Below are positions 1 through 12,000 of a DNA stretch of 64,000 nucleotides, piece after piece. Both the position numbers and the translations under genes were made by a program. Source of the stretch: Chlorokybus atmophyticus (taxonomy: Eukaryota > Streptophyta > Chlorokybophyceae > Chlorokybales > Chlorokybaceae). Location: the NCBI GenBank assembly GCA_009103225.1, contig RHPI01001311.1, positions 120,808-184,807 on the forward strand, in the 5' to 3' direction. Below the pieces are notes generated by a model. That model was not told the DNA's origin, did not search any database, and was given only the letters and a program-made list of their open reading frames with translations. Every line of letters begins with the position of its first letter. Within the stretch, counting starts at the first letter, position 1.

Positions 1-2259
1 GCCAGACTGCAAGCAGAGGCGGGAGCAGAGGCTAAGGCGAGCGCCGAGGAGGAAGCGAGGGTGCGTGCAGATGCGGAAGCTCAAGCGCGAGCAGCGGAGG
101 AAGACAAACTGCGTGCCGAGGCTGAAGCAGTAGCCAAAGCCGAAGCGGCTGCGGAAAAGGCTAGGCAAGAACAGGCTCTCGCGTTGGAAAGGGCGAAAGT
201 TGAAACAGAAGCCAGACTTGCAGCAGAAGCACAAGCCAGAGCAAAGGCAGAGGTAGAGGCTGCTGCAGCCAGAGAAGCCGAGGCCGAGGCTGCAGCAAGA
301 GCCAAGGCTGAGAAGGAGGCCAGGGCACTTGAGGAAGCCGCAGCCAAGGCTGAGGTAGAAGCCAAAGCCAAGGCCGATGCTGAGGCACGCACGGCTGCAG
401 AGAGAGCCGAAGCGGCCGAAGAAGCCAGACTACTGCAGGAGGCCAAGGCAGCTGCCGCTGCTGCTGAGGCAGAAGCCAAGGCAGTTGCTGAGAAGGCTGC
501 AAAGGAGGAGGCTGAGGCGAGAGCCAATGCACAAGCTCAAGCGGAAGCACGCAGGAGAGATGAAGCCAAAGCTGCAGAAGCACTGCCACCCATATTCAAC
601 ACACCTGTAGCAAGAGCTCCCTCTGCAGGACTCCCTTCAGTTATTGAGACCGAGGCCACCATTAACGCTACCAACGTGGCTTCTGATGTAGCTTCCAGTG
701 TAGCTTCTGGAGCCATTGATAAGGGTGAAGCCAGGTTGGAGCAGCGAGAAGCTGAGCTTCAGGCCATTGCAGAAGCAGCTTCTCATCTGGCTGACGGGGA
801 AGAAGCTCAACTGCAAGCTCTCGAAAGCCAACTCGAAGAGAGGGCGAAGCTGGCTGCTCAGCTTTCAGAAATGGCTTTAGTAGCCGAAAAGCCAGAGATT
901 GTAGCCAACACGCAGCACGCGGAGCTGGACGCGAGGCTGGCGGAAGCCATAACCGCGCAGCGAAAAGCCGTCGAGGAAGCCAGAGCCGCGGAAGCCAAGA
1001 TGGCCACCCGTATCGAGCGCGTGGCGGAGATATCGACGGCCTCTCCCGCAGATATCGACAGTCTAACTGCTCTCAGGGCTGAAGAAAGTATCAGGCAATT
1101 GCGCGAACAGCTCGAAGCTGAGAGAAGAAACGCAGAAGAGAAGCTACTTGCGGACAAGCGGGCACTTGAGGAACTGATGCGACAACAACGCGAGGCTATG
1201 GAAGCCGACCGGAAGGTGCAACAAGCTGCGTGTGCTCTGCATTGCTGCAAGTATTCTGCGCATACTTGTCCACAAACACGCGCGCGCGCGCATGCACACG
1301 GATGCCTCCCCCCCCCCACCCGCCGTCCTTGCACAAGCACACGCACATGCACACACATGGGTGCAAACCCGCACATGCGCACGCACGCGCACATGCGCTC
1401 GAACTGACACACGCGCGCCCTCACGCTCACCACACAGGCATGCACACGTGCACAGAAGCTTGCTTCAGAGGTGTATCCACGCTTGTATCATCTGTTTACC
1501 ATGCTCAATATCGCTTAATCTGACTGTGTGCGTACGTGTGCGTGTGTCTCTCAGGCAATGGAGGATCTCCTTGCGCGCGAGCGCAGAGAGATGGAAGAGA
1601 AGCTCGAGCGCAAGAAAGCCAAGAAGGCCGCCATGCAGGCAGAAAAGCAATCCCTCGAAGCCCGTATCGCCGAGACACTCGACCTGTTCAGACAACAGAT
1701 GCTCACACAAACCACACCCAACAACAACAATACGCAGCACAACAACAACAACAACAACAACCAACTCAACCGCATGTCCTCGGGAGGTCCATCCATGCTA
1801 TCAATGCTTTCAGGCGCGCCCTCTTTCACGCTACCTGTGGCCAACAACCACAACAACAACATGTACACCGACAACAACAACAACAACAACAACATCAACT
1901 CCAACTCCAACAATAACAACAACAACATACACAATGTTGGGGGTGGTGATGATGCACCCACCGAGGAGGAAGTGTTGGAATACGCTGTCTACTTGGGTAT
2001 GGACCCGAAAGAAGACAAAGAGCTGTTGTACATTGCAGAGTGGGCTTTAACTGCACCTTTACCCGATGGTTGGACCGAACATTTAGACGCGCAAGGCAAC
2101 GAGTTTTATTACAACTCTATGACGGGCGTGTCCACGTATGAGCACCCGCTTGATGAGCAGTATCGGTCTTATTACAGACAAGTCAAGCAGCAGCAAGCGC
2201 AGAAAGCACACAACCACAACATCAGGAGCCAGATACTGCATGATGATGAGGAGGAGTGA
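1..2259 (+). CDS. CEP164-type WW coiled-coil protein, 5' end outside window
   Basis: Predicted exons are <1..1215 and 1555..2259, joined in phase 0 across a 339-bp TG/CA-rich intron (donor AAG|GTGCAA, acceptor TCTCTCAG). Exon 1 is open from base 1, so the start lies upstream. It encodes about 400 residues of Ala/Glu/Arg/Lys-rich coiled coil. Exon 2 continues the coil, then has Asn-rich tracts encoded by AAC repeats, then a compact C-terminal module: an acidic helix (EEVLEYAVYLGMDP) followed by a WW domain (LPDGW...YYNSMTG...HP). This helix-plus-WW pairing is what is known from the N-terminus of centriolar CEP164. Here it is C-terminal, and the second WW tryptophan is Tyr (STYEHP). A role at the basal body or cilium is inferred from this similarity only. 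The strong coil could also belong to another cytoskeletal WW protein. Confidence 0.7.
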
Positions 2260-4392
2260 GTATCATGTGTTGAGTTGTGTGTGGGAGAAGGAGGAGGAGC
2301 CAACATGGCCAGCAGCGTGTTGGGGAGTGAGCGCAAAGATGGCGTGGCGTTGCCATGTTGGCGTTTCTAAGTTTTGTAGAGGTGAGAGTTGTGTGTGACG
2401 TTGTGTCAAGGGAGAGTGTGTATGTCATGTGAATGGAACTGCACAAGTTGCGATGCAAACTGAAGTGCGTTGTGCTGTTCTGTGCAGGGCTTGTTACGGA
2501 GCGAATGTAGCTGCCTCTGAGTTGCGTTGTGTCGTGTCGTGTTGTGTGGTGTACATGTGAACATGTGGCAGTGAGCTTGCGCTGAGGCTCCCATGTTGTA
2601 GTGCGCACGTGCGCGTATGTGTATAGGTCCTATACATGCGTTTGTAATGCCTTTGCTCTGCATGTGTCGTGTCCATAGTGGAGATGCATGCAGAACACGT
2701 GTAGATCAGATGTCTCATGCGTATAGTGAGTTTTGGTCATCAAAGGCATGATATTTCCATATTGTTCAGACATGCGCTTGCCTATTATACATGCGGTCAA
2801 GACAAGGTGTATGTTATGCGGTGAGGTTTGTACAACTGAGATGGATTGCGCTTGAAGCTATCAGTACCAACAACTCTTTGTGCTATGGTGTTGTATACAT
2901 TGCCAGGTTCTGAACCGGACAACACAGGCTGTTAGCACACGCGCGCACATACACACGCACCAGCGGTAGTTGATACTAGGTGAAAGTCGATCACAACGAT
3001 TGGTATTGTCTACGAGAAGCTTCATTCACAACATGCATATGTACTACATGTAGTACATATCCCAAAGCTCGTTCAACACGCAACATGTATGCAGGCTTGT
3101 TATTATTGAGTTGACACGGTATACACGATTCAAACTCAAAACTCAGCATCGCTACATATATGCACAAACCTGCATAGGTCATAAAGATTGATGCGTGCAT
3201 TCATCTATGCATGTATGAACCCTAAATGCTAAACATGATGCATAATGTTGAGCATAGGCCACTTTTCCAAACCATCGCATTAACCATCCAGAATTGACAA
3301 TTCGTAACAATCGGACATTTCCATGTGTGCAAATATAGCAAATGATGACTGCAATTTCATAAACCTATCTTTTTACAATGTTGTATTGTACAGTGTACAA
3401 CAATCAACTCACTAAATGCCAATACATAAGTTTAATGATGTACTTATAATACATTACGCTAACCTCCTTAATAATCAAGTACAATATGGTACTTATGAGA
3501 GTACATATATACTCATATATATAAGCCACATACGTTACACTGATGTATATGTGACAATATCGGATGCGAGCTATATGTTTATCGAATGCCCATCAATAAA
3601 CATTAAGAAGATAAAGCAGGGTGTGCTACTGGCTAAATGATAATCATAAGCGAACGTGTGAAACATTGTCATGAGTTTCAATCATATATAAAGACAAGAG
3701 TTCAACGCTTGTTATTGTACGCATCGTCATAAATGGTTCATCATGACTTTCATGGCATATCGCGTACAATGCATCGTAATTTGCGATGGGACATTGTATC
3801 CGGGATGGTTTTGTAGCTATGATGATTAAAGCCCTTCACGCAAGGCTTTTTGTTATATGTTGTCATCCGGTTGTCATTATCACCAATGTTTGTATAAATG
3901 TATGCCATTCCGCGGTATACGAGCGTATGTGTGCGGATTCACAACGCATGATCGAAATCCATAAACATACTACTTCTTAAGCATATAGTTTGTACATTGC
4001 AATGGATGGATGTTAAAACTGACACAATGGGTGGTAAATTGCGCGCATTGTCATTTGCTTACTGCAAACAATGTTTGCGCTATTCCAAGTGTTGTACATT
4101 ATACATCTGAAAAAATACTACAATGTATGCTGTAACGCTAAGCTCGCATACTTGGATTGTGCCATTATTGATAGCTGCCTGCTGAAAATTGCACGCTGAG
4201 GTAATAGTGATGAAGTAAATATATATCACTTGAGAGGCCATTTATGTTAAACCGGCAATCTATACTTCTATACTATTTTCTCAATATAGCATAGTGACCA
4301 TGCATTTGTTGTTTGACTGACACCACTAGCTAAACGAGTGTATGAAAGATGCAACACGCATGGCGCACATGGTGTTATACAGAGCATGTAGC

Positions 4393-4393
<1 letters not shown>
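2260..4393. other. Intergenic; 3' flank of the WW gene, then AT-rich DNA
   Basis: About 450 bases after the stop codon are GT-rich and may be 3' UTR. From about 2.7 kb the composition becomes AT-rich, with many short TACATATA-like words and no open frame with coding character. Nothing beyond one perfect palindrome (3037-3060) was recognised. Confidence 0.6.
3037..3060. repeat. Perfect 24-bp palindrome
   Basis: The sequence ATATGTACTACA followed by its exact reverse complement, with no spacer. It lies in AT-rich intergenic DNA and its function is unknown. Confidence 0.9.
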
Positions 4394-4463
<70 letters not shown>

Positions 4464-4573
4464 NNNNNNNNNNNNNNNNNNNNNNNNNNNNNNNNNNNNN
4501 NNNNNNNNNNNNNNNNNNNNNNNNNNNNNNNNNNNNNNNNNNNNNNNNNNNNNNNNNNNNNNNNNNNNNNNNN

Positions 4574-4638
<65 letters not shown>

Positions 4639-4647
4639 CTCGCTCTC
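4394..4647. repeat. (CT)n microsatellite containing an assembly gap
   Basis: Uninterrupted CT repeats run on both sides of a 110-base N run (4464-4573), so the true length is unknown. The tract marks the outer end of the left arm of the inverted duplication. The right arm has a matching (GA)n tract at 18330-18677 in the mirrored position. Confidence 0.95.
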
Positions 4648-5742
4648 CCCCCGAGGGAGATAGAGAGAGAGGCTCCCCGCCCCTCTTCCCCTTCTCCTCA
4701 CCCCCTCACCATGTGGGGTGACCCTCTCCCTCACGAGTGCATGCATATTCGAACCACCACGGAGCACCCACGTACCGCATTGGTCACTCCCCTGGGCTTT
4801 TTGAAGATGGCGTTGACCACGACGCAAGGTGAACCACTTCAGCGAAAGTCACACATTGACGTTAACCACTATGTTCAGGGTCATACGCGCGTGCACACAT
4901 GTTGTTACTATAACGCCAGCCGGGCCGGCCTACTGCGTGTCAACTGTGCGGACATGGCGATGGATTCCCACACACATTCAATAGATGACGCACGTTCTTC
5001 GAACAGCTACTCCATCTCAGCCTGCAGGCAAGTGTGACAATATCACCCAGGGGCTATGTGCGGTTGCTATGCATGAACTACTGCTTGGCACATCCGAGCC
5101 TGTCCACACACACACACGCATGCGTACGCGCGTGCACATGTACGAGTGCACAATACAACACAACACTCACCTGTGAATGGGGGTAGGGGGGGGATAAAGG
5201 GGTTACACACACAACCCCCTTTTTGATGTGCCAGTAGTGATTTCTCGCTACACACACAACCCCATGCAATGGCAAGGGCCACTCAATGGCTTTCATTCTT
5301 CTTTGCCGAGCAGTAACCCAACGGCACTACTGATATAGTTGTTGCAGAGGAGTACTCTGCACCAACACATCGGCAACCACATATACATATGGCAGTCTCA
5401 GTCTATCTACATCTGCCAGTAAATACATCCAGCTGTATATATCTGCTCTCCCTTTTGTCTTCTCGCTTCCATGCGTAGGTATGTACGCGTGTCCACGCGC
5501 ACAAGTTTGTATGTGTACCCTAACGCTTCCCTTGATGTGTGTGGGCACTCTCCATCTCCTTCTCCAACTCGCAACTGTGTGTATGCTGTCCTGTCCTGTG
5601 CTGCTCATTTCAACCCAACATAGCCCGAACCGCACTGATATGTACACGCGAAAGGCCTCCCGAACATGACGCGGAAACCTTGTCCAACCTTCACATGATG
5701 TGAATTATGTGCTTTCTTCGTCTTCTTTGGTCACACTCACAC

Positions 5743-6973
5743 TCACAGTCTCAGAGTGAGGTCCACTCTTGGCCTCGACATGCGCGGGGGTTTGCCCTTA
5801 GCCCGACCCAGGAAATCTAATGTAACACACAAAGGCAATGTCAGATGTGTGGGCAAGTAAGTAGGCTTTGCAGCGAGCACAGTGAGTGTATGCGTGTGCA
5901 AGGGGAGGAGACACGTTGTGAAGGTTCAAGGACAAGCTTCCATAGCACGTGCGAGTACGGCTATGTTGGGGTGCAATGGAAGGACAGGACAGCATAACCA
6001 CAGTTGCACGCGCGTGCATGCCAGCGTGTGTGTGTGTGTGTGTGTGTGAAGGCATGTGTGCGTGAGCGCGCGTGTGCCTATGTGTGTACGTGCATGTGCA
6101 CGCATGCTCGTGCATGTGTGTATTTGCATGCTTACCAGGCCATGATATCCACCCCCTGTGCAGATATATCTTATCCGGCGCGGTTGGTACATTGGGCGGT
6201 CTGTGCGCTCCCTTCCTCCACGCTCTGTACTCCGCTTGGGTACTTAGCCCAAGCTTCCACACGTATGCGCGGGCCTCGTGGAAGGGGAGAAAGGAGTGGT
6301 GGTGGTGATGTTGGGTGGGGGTGAGGTCAGAGTGAGAATGGGGAGAGTGGGGAGGATGAGAGTTGTGTTGGGTGATGCTGGCTTCTCTAACACTAGTTGG
6401 GGAGCCACCCCCCGAGTCCGAGATGAAACTGTTGTCCTCTGTGTTGTTGTTGGGTGGGGACGAGGTAGGTGGTGAGAGGGTGAGGTAGCGTTCCCGCGTG
6501 GAGCCGAGGAAGTCCATCCAAGTCTCCCAACCATGCTCGATGTAAGCCTTGTACGGGTCACCTGTGTACACACAGACAAACAGCAACGTCAGAAATATGT
6601 ATACATACAACAACATCCCCTCAACATTACACTGCTTACTTGGGAAATCAGCTGGACGTGAGCCGGATCGGCTCCATCTTCGATACTCCGTGACCGTGCG
6701 AAGGCCAAGCGTGCGCACATACGCGCGTGCCTCCTCAAAGCATCGGTAGTTCATATTCACCATCACAACCTTGCCACTACTGCCATTATTGCCACTCATG
6801 TTGGGTTTTCCTCCTTTTTCGGCTGCTGCGGCCATGTGGGCTGCGGCCAAGGACAAGTGGTCGAGCCACAGCGCGGTGATGGCGGAGGAGGAGGAGTCCG
6901 TGTACGTGTGGCTGGTGTTGTGGTTGGTGTTGTGTCGAACCACCACGCCGCCGTAGGTCGCCGGTGGACGCAT
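5743..6973 (-). CDS. Two-repeat protein with phage-integrase-repeat-like motifs, copy 1
   Basis: Predicted exons on the minus strand are 6973..6640, 6561..6136 and 5816..5743, giving 277 residues. The introns are 78 bp (CCAA|GTAAGC to ACAG|GTGACC) and 319 bp (CCTG|GTAAGC to TTAG|ATTTCC). Two copies of a roughly 50-residue motif are present, starting near residues 78 and 205: EARAYVRTLGL...YRRW...RPADFPSDPYKAYIEHGW..WMDFLG and EARAYVWKLGL...YRAW...VPTAPDKIYLHRGWISWPDFLG. In each, the last residues come from the next exon. This resembles the Pfam phage-integrase repeat unit (INT_rpt), but no recombinase domain is present. A Ser/Asn/His-rich linker separates the repeats. The start Met (MRPP) is conserved in copy 2. 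An upstream exon ending near 7313 may be 5' UTR or coding, because a splice acceptor is conserved just before the Met. Function unknown. Confidence 0.7.
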
Positions 6974-8404
6974 GGCCGTCCACAACCCAACACCAGTGTG
7001 TTGGAAGTGTCTGCAAGATAACATATGAGTCAGCACTTGGTGATGCTCGTGTGGTTGTGCACGTGGGTGTGCCACATGCATGCCATGTGTACATGTGACT
7101 GCACGCGAGCACACATGTACACAGACAAAAACAGCACATGTACGTGCACACGAACACATGTGCGGGTGAGGGGGAGTGCGCCATTGTGTCTTGTTCGCAA
7201 AGTGCATTGCATATGTGTGGTGCGTGCACATATCTTTCCAAGACAAGCAACAAGCACGCAAGCAAATGCAGGGAACGGTACACTTGTTGGGTTGTGGGGT
7301 TCACACACCTGCTCCGATATGCCAGAAAACTTGAGCTTAGCAAGCAGCAGTTTGTTGCAGTCTAGTGGAGGGAGTAAGGCGGCGATCCCAAAGCTCCTTT
7401 GCTCTGGTGTCGTCGTCGTTGACGTCGCTGCGCCTGTCGTTCAACGCAGCAGCAGCGGCGGCGGCGGCGGCGGCGGCGGCAACAGTACACAGTACGGCCC
7501 AGCCACTTGATAGGACTGCATAAGTGCTTATCGGCGGCGGAGGCAGCGGCAGAAAGTATCTATCTGAGATGACAGGCTTAGCAAGTCATTGTAAGCACAA
7601 TTACAAACTCACACTCACACTCTCTCCCTCTTCCTCTCTGACACACACACACACACACAAACTCCAACCTACACTCGCTGCCAATGCATCATCTTCATGA
7701 GACAGTCTTGCTCACAGTGTGGGCTGCCAGACTTTGGCCCACACACACCATTTTTTGCCAAGAAAGCAGCACGGACATACAAGAAAAGGTGTCCGATAAG
7801 TGCACTGGCAAGCGCTGCTCAGGCGACGAGAAAAGTCATCACAGAGACACAAACATTGGCATGTCATAAGCAACCCTCCAGCATGACACATAACGCAATG
7901 AAACTAGCGCATCAACGGCAATGTGTCCCATCATGTACATGTGATGCCCAGCTTATTGCTGGCATGATGTGAGTCCCATCAAGTGCCATGACAAAACATA
8001 ATAAGACAATGCATAAGATGCTGCAGGCGGGACCGGCGGAAAATGTCTTTGTAGCCGCGTCGGACTGGTTTGGCGCGGCTTGTGGCTTGATATTGATATT
8101 ATTGCAGGTGTCGTTCCAGGGTGCGGCGCGCGGAAGCAGAGAGTGGAACGTGCGTGCGTGCAATTGCCATGGTATACCCTCTGTGCCCTGCGCCTGCCGC
8201 ACACGGAAGGTGAACGTAAACGTCAATCGGCATAACTAATTGTCAGTATTAACGGCAGGTGGTACCCCCTTCCGCGGCAGTTTGATTGACCAGCAATGAT
8301 GACACTACACCGTGCAGCAGCAGCCAGCGAATGGTGCAGTACAGCTGCGTCAGCCGAACTAACACAAGGAACTGCTGCTGACAGCCGCCAGGGCTGACCT
8401 TAAT
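6974..8404. other. 5' flank of integrase-repeat gene copy 1
   Basis: This stretch holds a probable 5' exon ending at a CAG|GTGTGTG donor near 7313, a TG/CA-rich intron of about 300 bp before the acceptor near 7016, and a run of GGC/GCC triplets at about 7458-7480. A similar exon and acceptor occur in copy 2, in mirrored order. A second frame here ends in AAC-stop in both copies, so the coding frame of the 5' exon is not settled. No other gene was recognised. Confidence 0.4.
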
Positions 8405-9032
8405 CACAGTCACCGTTCCACACATTCATGTCTCCATCAAGCAGTAACACTCTGTTACATGCACTTGCCCATTGAGAGTCTCAGTTTGTGAGATTAATAG
8501 AAGTTACTCGGCAAATGTTAGAAGGCTGTGTCTCTATCCACTATGATAGGCATTCCTTCGAAGTGAGTGTTGAAATTTAAGTGTGCTTGCTGTTATGAAT
8601 CAAAATACATGTTGAACACGACAATTTGCTTAAGTTGTAAGTCATGCAACATGATCTGATATGGACATCGCAACATGTGGAAACGGTCATCAAAACAGAT
8701 TCAGGCGCGTTCACTTGCATTTATATCGAGCATGTCGTGGCAAACACGCTTATGATGTAGTGCTAGCCTAGCAATACCTGCATGGTGGCTATTATATTGC
8801 TACAAGTAGCCTAATTGCGCAGTGGCTGATCGACATCAATGATAATCAACGGTTGTTAACTGTTTTCAAGTCTGCATCTTGCATGCGCAGGCTGTCCAAG
8901 TCAAGCTATCAAATTGTAATGGTGTAATAGGCTCAGCCAATTGTACTGTATATATGATCAATACACATAAGGCTTATATGTATTGATTACAATTGACAAC
9001 ATATAATGATTGCACATGTCATGGTAACTATA

Positions 9033-9080
9033 CAAGTCTTGTGCATGCGTTAAGCAAACAAGACGCATGCACAAGACTTG
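9033..9080. repeat. Perfect 18-bp stem hairpin, 12-nt loop
   Basis: Left arm CAAGTCTTGTGCATGCGT (9033-9050) and its exact reverse complement (9063-9080) flank a 12-base loop. There is no T-run or neighbouring gene to suggest a terminator. Confidence 0.9.
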
Positions 9081-12000
9081 AACTGTGCATGCCCAGCACT
9101 CTTGTATGCGATTTGCGCAAGCACAAGTGCGAGATATAAGTGATCACATGTAAAAGCAAGATGTAATTGCAGTGTTATTTAATGATACAATAAGTATCTT
9201 ATTCATGCTATCTGCATATGCAACCTGTATTAATACATTGCAAGATGTTTGTGCAACATTACATTAAATCCATCTATTAGTACATTTATTAATGCTGTAG
9301 CGTACCATGATCACGAATGTAATGTAACACGTATCTTGTATACAGTATGTAAGACAACAAACATATGTATTATTTTGCATAAATATACTATAATGTGTTT
9401 GATGCAATGTAAGTTACATTGTACATGTGTACATAATAATGTAATAAAATGTATACATTGAACTCAAGGTGTAATGTGCATTATTTGCATAGGATGTTCG
9501 GTGGACACCCGGACTGCTGATTCGACAGGCTGAGAACAACCGCAGATATGACTGATTCCACCATTAACGGCGGAGTGGGTACTTCAGGGCGGGGAGTACA
9601 ACAAGAACGCATACAGGACGAAAGCGGCTCCACCTGAAGATGACACAAACTGACTTTCTGGCCGCATTTCAGAAGAACACTTGCTCAGCTGTGCTGCTCT
9701 GCAGTCAAGTGACAGTGTATGGACTGTCTAAACCGACCTTCTCAAGTGGCCAGAGGTCAAGCGTAGCATAAGGCTCTGTGACCGGTATCAACCAGACGCA
9801 CCGGCGCACATAGTGCGTACATTTGGTAGCATAGTATCGGACGGGTTGTGCTAGCCGGTCGGCCTTGTCTCTTCCAGCAACTTCGTCCTTCGCGACGTTT
9901 GGAAGCGACACACGTGCAGCTCGCAGGATACTCGTGCTGTTCTCTGTGCAGGCTAACTAGTCCGTGATGGGTCCTGCTAAATGGTAAGCAACACGCGCTA
10001 GGCGGGCGCCCCCCGTCACCATCAAGCGACGGCGCAAGGTCACGGTGCGCTTCACCAACCTGGCAAGTCCGTCAGGAGTAACTGGCAACGGTAACACGCG
10101 ACCTGCCTTGCTCATGGTCACGAGTTGTGCTATGGTCATCATTATGCCTCGGCCACGATGGGCCACGATGACGTTATTCTATGCTACAGATTTGAAAGCG
10201 CAACTTCACCACTTCGTCTGCAAAACCAATGTGTTCAAAGTTGTAAAACAATGTATGGAGGGCTAATAGATAAGCGAGTACCAAGCAAATAAGATATCAA
10301 CTTGTTCAAGTAGTCATTGCGTTTTAGCTTGCAATAAATTGCACTACTTTCCACTGGTGCTGATTAAGCAAGTTTACGTTCAATATGCGAAATCAAATTA
10401 TGCCTTTTACAATAACGATAACGCGGTGACAAGCTTTTCAATAATTAACAAATGTTATGTCAACGACATGCTATAAGTTGACAAGCATGTGTAAGTGTGT
10501 ACAAATATCGTTATAAGTTGTGCGGCAGCGAGAAAAGGGGGCAGGGTAAACATTCAGTAGTATGATATAGAGTCTATAGTACAAAAATGCTCCCCCNTAT
10601 CAAAAATTGTATAATAATAATTCACATAATGTGATGTGGTATAAATGCCGCACTTATATATACATTATCATAAGGCATCATATCATAAGACATCCGTTAT
10701 CAGCCACCCAAGCATTTGTACACGCAGTTTTCAATCAATAAAAACAACCGTAAAAGTGCAACATTGTGTGTAACCGTTCAGACCCCACTTGTTTGACTAT
10801 TATCACTTATGAACGGATGTAATCCTGCATTTAATCCTGAGGCTACATATCGCATCAACATCATGATACGTTTTCAATAAATGTAGGAACTGTCGCTGAT
10901 TTCGCTGTAGTTGCATGCATGGAGAGTTAATGGTGATATAACCCATAGCTCGACGCGCATGTATGTATAAGATATTTACATGTGTAAAAGCCCTTCTCTC
11001 TTACATAAACCCCCCACCCTTCTATATAAAGGAGGCTTGTAGGGGCGAGTGTGTATTTGGGGGGGGGGGGGGNGGGGGTTCTTTCTCGTGCGACTCGTAC
11101 TGTCTATCGGCCTCTACTCTACCGGAGGCCCCTGGTAAATCCCCATGTTAATGCCAGGGATTTAATGCTGGCATGCGTCTCAATGCAAGTCGTCACGTTC
11201 ACGTGCACCCACTCTATAAGGGCAGCTGCCCCTATATGATTGTGTACCCCAACCCCATTGCACTCTGCGCGACCCTGGAGGCGGCGGCTTGCGCAAACGG
11301 CACCATCGCTGTTCGGCCCCACCCACTTAGACCACAGCCTCATAGGAGAAACAGGGGCCCTAACTTGGACTATGGTCACGAACGGGGGTTTGCCATAGCT
11401 GACACCCGTTCTTACAAAGGGGAGTCCAGTACATCGGGAGGGGAGGGTCATCTTCGCTTGCCTCCGGTGGCCCCACGCTCACGGGGACATCATAGCATTA
11501 AGGGTCTAACTCCGCCACGCTGGCAATGCCACCAGCACTCTCACAGCAGTGGCCTCCTCGGTCCTGCTTGGCCATATATGGCGCGTGGGCAACGACATTG
11601 CCTTAGCAGAGGCATGCATCACCCTCTGCCGCCGCCATCGTGCACCACCACGTGCATGCAAGGTAAGGCAGCATTGTCTTAAGACTGCCACCTCAGCAAT
11701 GGAAGGGTGACGATACGAACCGGATCGACAATGCGATCAGTCGCGGTCATTATCGACGTCTTTGAAGACTCATGAGTTTCTTAGCGCAAATCAACGAACA
11801 CAATGAGAGGAAATGAACCGTTACGGCAATTATAGTTGCTGTAGCTGAAACGGTAGGAGAAGCTTAAGTACCTTGCTAGCATTCTCAACTAGTCAATCGG
11901 TAATGCAAGTCCTTTCTGATTTTCTTTCGCGTCTGTGGAGAAACCTTACTACTTTGTATACTTCTTGCTTAACCCCTTGAGCAAATAGCACTTGTTCTTG

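Larger units (their letters stand above)
4640..8404. repeat. Left arm of large diverged inverted duplication
   Basis: Read in reverse complement, this segment aligns with 14640-18330 along its whole length, including non-coding DNA. Landmarks shared in mirrored order include the block around ACGGCAGGT...CCCCCTTCCGC near 8255, the GCC-rich stretch near 7460, the CTGCTGCTTGCTAAG block near 7350, the gene at 5743-6973, the TGCTGTCCTGTCCTG block near 5590 and the CCGAGCAGTAA block near 5310. The coding exons are close in sequence, while introns and flanks have diverged by many substitutions and indels. The duplication is therefore not recent, or not an assembly artefact. Confidence 0.85.

Noticed and set aside
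5798-7261. A single 487-residue open frame on the minus strand
   Set aside because: It reads through two introns with clear splice sites. The copy-2 gene confirms the shorter three-exon model.
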